33,840 bases of DNA from NCBI GenBank assembly GCA_017531985.1, contig JAFXJY010000039.1:1-33840 (forward strand). The letters are read 5' to 3'. This document shows positions 31,935 to 33,840 of the stretch, one piece after another. This DNA is from Bacteroidaceae bacterium. GTDB taxonomy: Bacteria; Bacteroidota; Bacteroidia; Bacteroidales; Barnesiellaceae_A. The first letter of the stretch is position 1; the number at the start of each line of letters is the position of its first letter. The notes beneath the pieces were generated by a model. It saw only the letters and a list, made by a program, of their open reading frames with translations. It ran no database searches and was not told the origin of the DNA. The translations under genes were made by a program, and so were the position numbers.

Positions 31935-33473
31935 ATGAGGATGAAGATTTATATACTATGCCTATGTTCGCTGTTGCTCTCTTGTTCGGCATATGACAAT
32001 GATAAACAAAAAGCAGATGAGAGTATAAGGCGGGCTTTGCAGCACGAGATGGAGGGAGCATCGCTGAGTGAAGATGCAGATGTTGTGGAGGCGTTAGAGT
32101 TGTACAAGGCACAAGTGCCTACCGATACCGCAACGATAATGACGACGACAAGGCTTGTTGCGAGTCACTATTGGTGGGCAGGAGAAAAGGCGAAGGCATA
32201 TGAAATACTGGAAAACTATCTTGCAGAGTGTCCTCATGATGATAAATGTAGATACACTCTCCTGAACTTTCTCGTATTGGACAGTGATTATAAAAAGATG
32301 GAGTATCACCTTATGCAATGCATGAGTGACAATGATTCCATCCGTTCATTCAGAAGACTTCACGAACTCGCAGTAGTTAAGTTCTACAATGGTGATGTTG
32401 CCGGAGCAATAGCATGTTACGACGAAGCGTTCAATCTTGTGAAGAATGCCGAAGATTCTACGCTGATGTGGAGACTTGCATTGCCGGCTTATGCCGATAT
32501 TCTCAGTTCGGTAGGTAACCAAAAATGTGCCATAGAGATTCGTAAAAGGGTTCTTGAACACGATAGAGAAAATAATCCGACTGAGGAGGCTCTTTCGTAT
32601 GCATCATTGGCATGGTATTATTTGCAACTTAAAGATTTTTCGACTGCTCGCCATTATGTTGAGTTAGCTCATGCTACTAAGGATGCAGCATTTGATAAAG
32701 ATTTGTCGAGGGCAGGTTATTTGCAAGTTGTGAAGTTGATACTGGATTATGCTGAGACTTCGAGTATAGATGTTAAGGAATGGGGACTCTTTGTCAATGG
32801 TCTTGGCGACAAGGCGTTAGTTGCCCAGAAGATTACCGATGCCAAACGAGAGGCTAATTGGAGACTCGAAGAGAAGAATATGCTGATAACAATACAACGA
32901 CAGAAGGAGCAGATGCTGTTTGGGCTGTTGACATTTGTTATGCTCCTCTCTATAATAGGGCTATTGTTATGGCTGCGTAATAGAAAGAGTAAACTCGTTG
33001 AAAAGGAGGAGGAGATAGATACACTACGCAAGCTCCTATCGGAGTCCTCGAACGTTGCTGATGATAACAAAGACGATCGTTTTTTCAAGAAGATTTTACT
33101 ACAACAATTAGGGGTAATAAGATTGGCTACCTCTAATCCTACATCAGCCAATCTGGCATTGCTGAAACGAATGAGAGAGATTTCTAACCAAGAGGTGAAC
33201 GTTGATACTCTCTTGGACTGGAACGACCTCTATCAGACTATTGATTATATATACGATGGTTTCTATACTTCGTTAGTCAAGAGATTTGGTACTACGCTCA
33301 ACGAGAAAGAGATTCAGTTGTGCTGTCTTCTTAAAGCGAACTTTTCCACTAAGGAGATAAGTGTTGTTACACAGCAATCTGTTCGCACCGTATACCAGCG
33401 TAAAAGCACTATTCGCTCGATGCTTCAAATGCCCGAAGCCGAGGATATAGCTACATTTTTGAGCAAAGTTTAG
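31935..33473 (+). CDS. TPR - membrane span - HTH regulator
   Basis: A 512-residue regulator. The start is the ATG at 31935 (31941 is also possible). A signal or lipobox-like N-terminus, LLLSC (C17), leads into a TPR-like helical sensor (about 25-310; YNGDVAGAIACYDEAFNLVK, YASLAWYYLQLKDFSTARHY). A coiled segment and one membrane span (about 328-347, LFGLLTFVMLLSIIGLLLWL) follow, then a charged coiled coil (351-370) and a C-terminal LuxR-like HTH (about 452-500; LNEKEIQLCCLLKANFSTKE, VRTVYQRKSTIR). This layout is common in Bacteroidota and passes a periplasmic signal to DNA. It diverges from the outer-membrane barrel gene, its likely target. The signal is unknown. Confidence 0.85.
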   Translation: MRMKIYILCLCSLLLSCSAYDNDKQKADESIRRALQHEMEGASLSEDADVVEALELYKAQVPTDTATIMTTTRLVASHYWWAGEKAKAYEILENYLAECPHDDKCRYTLLNFLVLDSDYKKMEYHLMQCMSDNDSIRSFRRLHELAVVKFYNGDVAGAIACYDEAFNLVKNAEDSTLMWRLALPAYADILSSVGNQKCAIEIRKRVLEHDRENNPTEEALSYASLAWYYLQLKDFSTARHYVELAHATKDAAFDKDLSRAGYLQVVKLILDYAETSSIDVKEWGLFVNGLGDKALVAQKITDAKREANWRLEEKNMLITIQRQKEQMLFGLLTFVMLLSIIGLLLWLRNRKSKLVEKEEEIDTLRKLLSESSNVADDNKDDRFFKKILLQQLGVIRLATSNPTSANLALLKRMREISNQEVNVDTLLDWNDLYQTIDYIYDGFYTSLVKRFGTTLNEKEIQLCCLLKANFSTKEISVVTQQSVRTVYQRKSTIRSMLQMPEAEDIATFLSKV

Positions 33474-33702
33474 TGTCAAACGTCTTCTGCAAAGTAGGTT
33501 CTATAAATTAGGTCTATTCGATGAAGGGGATTATTTTAGATATACTTCTTATTTCTTCTGATGACACAATGCGGGTGTTGTAATGGCTTAAAATGAGAAA
33601 GATATCCCAATCAACCCCAAAGCAATCGAAATAGATGCGTTCGATGGTGTATTTCGTCTATGCTATATTTATAGAATATTACTTAAAATCAAGACAATTG
33701 TT
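33474..33702. other. Intergenic region largely filled by inverted-repeat element copy B
   Basis: It contains the element at 33493-33683. No gene and no clear terminator for the TPR-HTH regulator were found. Confidence 0.5.
33493..33683. mobile_element. MITE-like element, copy B (about 191 bp)
   Basis: Its left end AGTAGGTTCTATAAATTAGG and its right end (reverse complement AGTAATATTCTATAAATATA) are imperfect inverted repeats that match those of copy A. The interior, read in reverse complement, aligns with copy A through TCTATTTCG, GATTG, ATTTT, TACAA and GCATTGTGT. No clear target duplication remains, so it is older or altered. Confidence 0.6.
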
Positions 33703-33840
33703 TTACCACATCTCTTTCATGAGAAAATACAGTCTTTTTTTAATACGGTTGATGGCACTCTTTACTGTTCCTTCGTTCATGTCGAGTTGTATCGAAATTT
33801 CGCGATATGATACGCCCGTCATACGCAGTTCTATAATCAA
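33703..33840 (-). CDS. ECF-type sigma factor, C-terminal end (partial)
   Basis: The minus strand encodes 45 residues up to a stop at 33703-33705; the 5' part lies beyond the window. The sequence ELRMTGVSYREISIQLDMNE followed by GTVKSAINRIKKRLYFLMKE is the region 4.2 helix-turn-helix that contacts the -35/-33 promoter element in extracytoplasmic-function sigma factors. The pattern (Y.EI...L.....TVKS.I.R....L) is clear. Whether an anti-sigma gene follows cannot be seen; the next plus-side feature is the inverted-repeat element. Confidence 0.8.
   Translation of the reverse strand: MIIELRMTGVSYREISIQLDMNEGTVKSAINRIKKRLYFLMKEMW

Overview
The window looks like a chromosomal segment of a member of the Bacteroidota, most likely order Bacteroidales (gut or oral type). 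The evidence is the recurrent Bacteroidetes -7 promoter box TAnnTTTG in front of genes and tRNAs, fimbrillin-like lipoproteins, an M64 peptidase with BspA-type leucine-rich repeats and a BACON-like domain, a CarboxypepD_reg/beta-barrel outer-membrane protein, a TPR-membrane-HTH regulator, DUF4252 and DUF4861 proteins, and tRNA genes without an encoded CCA. No replication origin, CRISPR array, rRNA or complete insertion sequence is visible.

Layout. 1-490 has no gene but holds a C-rich tract with an 8-bp rhythm. 495-926 (-) is a small XRE-type HTH protein whose paralogue lies at 5160-5696 (+). A structured RNA of about 180 nt (1285-1467, 6S/Bacteroidales-1-like) sits directly upstream of two overlapping genes for small secreted paralogues (1513-2834), the second with a DnaJ-like CxxCxGxG tail. 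Class I fumarase follows (3045-4688). From 5723 to 13439 a run of minus-strand housekeeping genes encodes a DUF1232 protein, two glycosyltransferases, endonuclease III, PheS, a Na+/Ca2+ antiporter and PBP1A. tRNA-Asp, tRNA-Leu, a DUF4252 protein and ManA come next.

15777-19460 (-) is a compact three-gene unit of a porin-like protein, a Gate-domain membrane protein and a GHL10 glycosidase-like protein; together they look like a scavenging or envelope-turnover path. Divergent from it, GH28 and DUF4861 genes (19730-22595, +) form a small pectin-degradation pair. 22795-28098 (-) is a three-gene surface operon: two fimbrillin-like lipoproteins flank a 1161-residue lipoprotein that joins a fimbrillin-like domain, LRRs, a BACON-like domain and an M64 metallopeptidase. 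A second copy of the 6S-like RNA (28182-28362, -) lies just upstream of this operon.

The last part has a CAT-anticodon tRNA (-), an outer-membrane beta-barrel gene (-) divergent from a TPR/HTH membrane regulator (+) with a CRP-like palindrome between them, two copies of a ~190-bp inverted-repeat element (28508-28699 and 33493-33683), and the 3' end of an ECF sigma factor gene cut by the window edge.

The most unusual points are the two paralogous 6S-like RNAs, each placed as a leader of an operon for exported proteins, and the fimbrillin-LRR-BACON-M64 operon, whose LRR block differs strongly in base composition from the rest of the gene. All assignments come from reading the sequence alone; no database search or structure prediction was run.
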